A stretch of 6,616 nucleotides of DNA from an uncultured Eubacteriales bacterium (lineage in GTDB: Bacteria > Bacillota > Clostridia > Oscillospirales > CAG-382), in assembly GCA_900546385.1 (NCBI GenBank), contig URCT01000126.1, positions 1-6,616 of the forward strand. The letters are read 5' to 3'. Positions 5,627 to 6,616 of the stretch are shown one piece after another. Below the pieces are notes generated by a model. It did no database searches. It saw only the letters and a list, made by a program, of their open reading frames with translations, and was not told the origin of the DNA. Positions within the stretch are counted from its first letter, which is position 1; each line of letters starts with the position of its first letter. Made by a program: the position numbers and the translations under genes.

Positions 5627-6616
5627 AAACGAAGAATCCTTTTTGCGATTTCCTGTGCGGCATTTTGCGGAAGCACGGCGCGCTGGCAGACCTTCATGGC
5701 TTCGCAGCGGTCATTGTCCGCAACAAGGTCTGCCGCTTCCTTTGCTGCCTGCAGCGGCGATAATGCTGTGACGCATAGGCCGCGCGACGAGAAGAACGCC
5801 GCATTCTTTTGCTCACAGCCGGGAATGGTGATAAGAGCCACAAACGGGATGTTGGCCGTGGCGGCTTCCGTGCTGGAAAGACCGCCGGGCTTGGTGATCA
5901 ATACATCGCCGGCGTTCATAAAGACGTTCACCTTGTCGGTAAAGCTTACGGCACGAACGCTGTTTTCGTCAAAGGATGTACGGATATCGTCGAACATTGC
6001 GGCGCTTTTTCCGGTTAAGACGCAAATATACAGCTCCTTGTTTTGGGCAAGCAGTGCGCGGCAGATCTCACCGGCATTGCCACAGCCGACGCCGCCGGTC
6101 ATGACAAGCACGATTTTTTTATCCTGCGGAAGACCGAGCAGTTTGCGTGCCGCACACTTTTCCATATGAAGCGTAAACCGCGGCGAAACGGGAATTCCGG
6201 TCGGAATCAGACGCTCTTTTTTCATGCCTTTGGCGCAAAGCTCGTCTGCTAAATCCGCGTGCGGAATGAAATATTCGTCCACATCGGTCTCTTCGAAAAA
6301 GGGAATACAGGTGTAATCGGTCAAAACGCCATAGGACGGCACCGTTAAAAGTCCGCGCTTTTTGATATAGGTTAATGCCTCCATGGCAAAAAGATGCGTG
6401 CAGACGACCGCATCGAATTTTTCTTCAAGAATGTACGCCGCAAGCTTTTTGGCATATAGCGTGTTTGCATAATAGACGGGCGAACGGAAGCGCACACGGT
6501 CGACGGCCTCACCGGCCTTATAAATCGCGCCGAACATTTTCGGTGTCCGCCGGATGATGCCGTTGTAAGCACCGGAAACTGCCTTTTTTGCTTTTTCACC
6601 GGCAAAGGAAACCGGA
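5623..6616 (-). CDS. GT28-family lipid glycosyltransferase (MGDG synthase/UgtP-like), cut by right edge
   Basis: About 330 C-terminal residues are visible. The frame stays open to base 6615, so the true start lies beyond the right edge and the ATG at 6537 is only an internal methionine. The family (MGDG synthase N-domain plus GT28 C-domain) transfers a sugar from a UDP-sugar to diacylglycerol at the inner membrane face. Numbering from Met at 6537, the visible family marks are THLFAMEAL (47-55), a TDY (73-75) in the acceptor domain, MTGGVGCGN (146-154) at the start of the donor domain, and TKPGGLSSTEA (215-225, bases 5895-5863). PGCEQKNA (239-246) in place of the usual PGQExxNA follows. The last two contact the nucleotide sugar in relatives. 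It overlaps the PlsY-like gene by 4 bases. The sugar is not predictable. MurG-like use of another lipid acceptor is possible but less likely, given the N-domain motifs. Confidence 0.88.
   Translation of the reverse strand, partial: PVSFAGEKAKKAVSGAYNGIIRRTPKMFGAIYKAGEAVDRVRFRSPVYYANTLYAKKLAAYILEEKFDAVVCTHLFAMEALTYIKKRGLLTVPSYGVLTDYTCIPFFEETDVDEYFIPHADLADELCAKGMKKERLIPTGIPVSPRFTLHMEKCAARKLLGLPQDKKIVLVMTGGVGCGNAGEICRALLAQNKELYICVLTGKSAAMFDDIRTSFDENSVRAVSFTDKVNVFMNAGDVLITKPGGLSSTEAATANIPFVALITIPGCEQKNAAFFSSRGLCVTALSPLQAAKEAADLVADNDRCEAMKVCQRAVLPQNAAQEIAKRILRL

Noticed and set aside
5623..6537. Start of the glycosyltransferase at the ATG at 6537
   Set aside because: The frame stays open to the right edge and the upstream residues (AYNGIIRRTPK) fit the family's N-terminal domain, so this methionine is internal.

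Overview
The window looks like a chromosomal segment of a low-to-moderate GC Gram-positive bacterium, most likely an anaerobic Clostridia member (Oscillospiraceae/Lachnospiraceae type). The grounds are strong AGGAGG-type ribosome binding sites, near-consensus TTGACA/TATAAT promoters, a CsoR-regulated copper operon, a PF06541 (CmpB-like) membrane protein, and a NagD-like HAD start typical of that group. This assignment rests on gene content and is an inference. There are no mobile elements, RNA genes or CRISPR arrays that I can see.

Left part (1-760, minus strand): two genes in one transcription unit. A 199-residue HD-domain metallohydrolase of unknown substrate is followed 18 bases later by the start of a HAD-IIA (NagD-like) phosphatase that runs off the left edge. 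A good sigma-A promoter (809-837, minus) drives them.

Middle (941-3957, plus strand): a compact copper-export operon. A consensus promoter holds two 17-bp CsoR-type operators, one filling the -35/-10 spacer and one directly after the -10. It is followed by csoR (Cu(I) sensor repressor) and by a Cu(I) P1B-ATPase (CopA). The CopA reading frame continues without a stop into a complete CopZ-like chaperone domain. That domain has its own in-frame ATG and ribosome binding site, so the locus could make both a CopA-CopZ fusion and free CopZ. The logic is: excess Cu(I) releases CsoR, CopZ collects copper, and CopA pumps it out.

A strong hairpin at 3924-3952 with flanking A and T tracts terminates transcription from both sides, because the next operon converges on it.

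Right part (3963-6616, minus strand): a tightly packed three-gene membrane/lipid cassette read from the right edge. It has a GT28-family (MGDG synthase/UgtP-like) glycosyltransferase, truncated by the window end, then a divergent PlsY-like acyltransferase overlapping it by 4 bases (ATGA). Next comes a PF06541-type polytopic membrane protein starting 2 bases after the preceding stop. The arrangement suggests translational coupling and a joint role in glycerolipid or glycolipid synthesis, or in the membrane envelope.

Most of the window is well explained. The points most worth a second look are the in-frame CopA-CopZ fusion with an internal start, the double CsoR operator, and the PlsY-like protein with altered active-site motif 1 sitting between a lipid glycosyltransferase and a CmpB-like protein.
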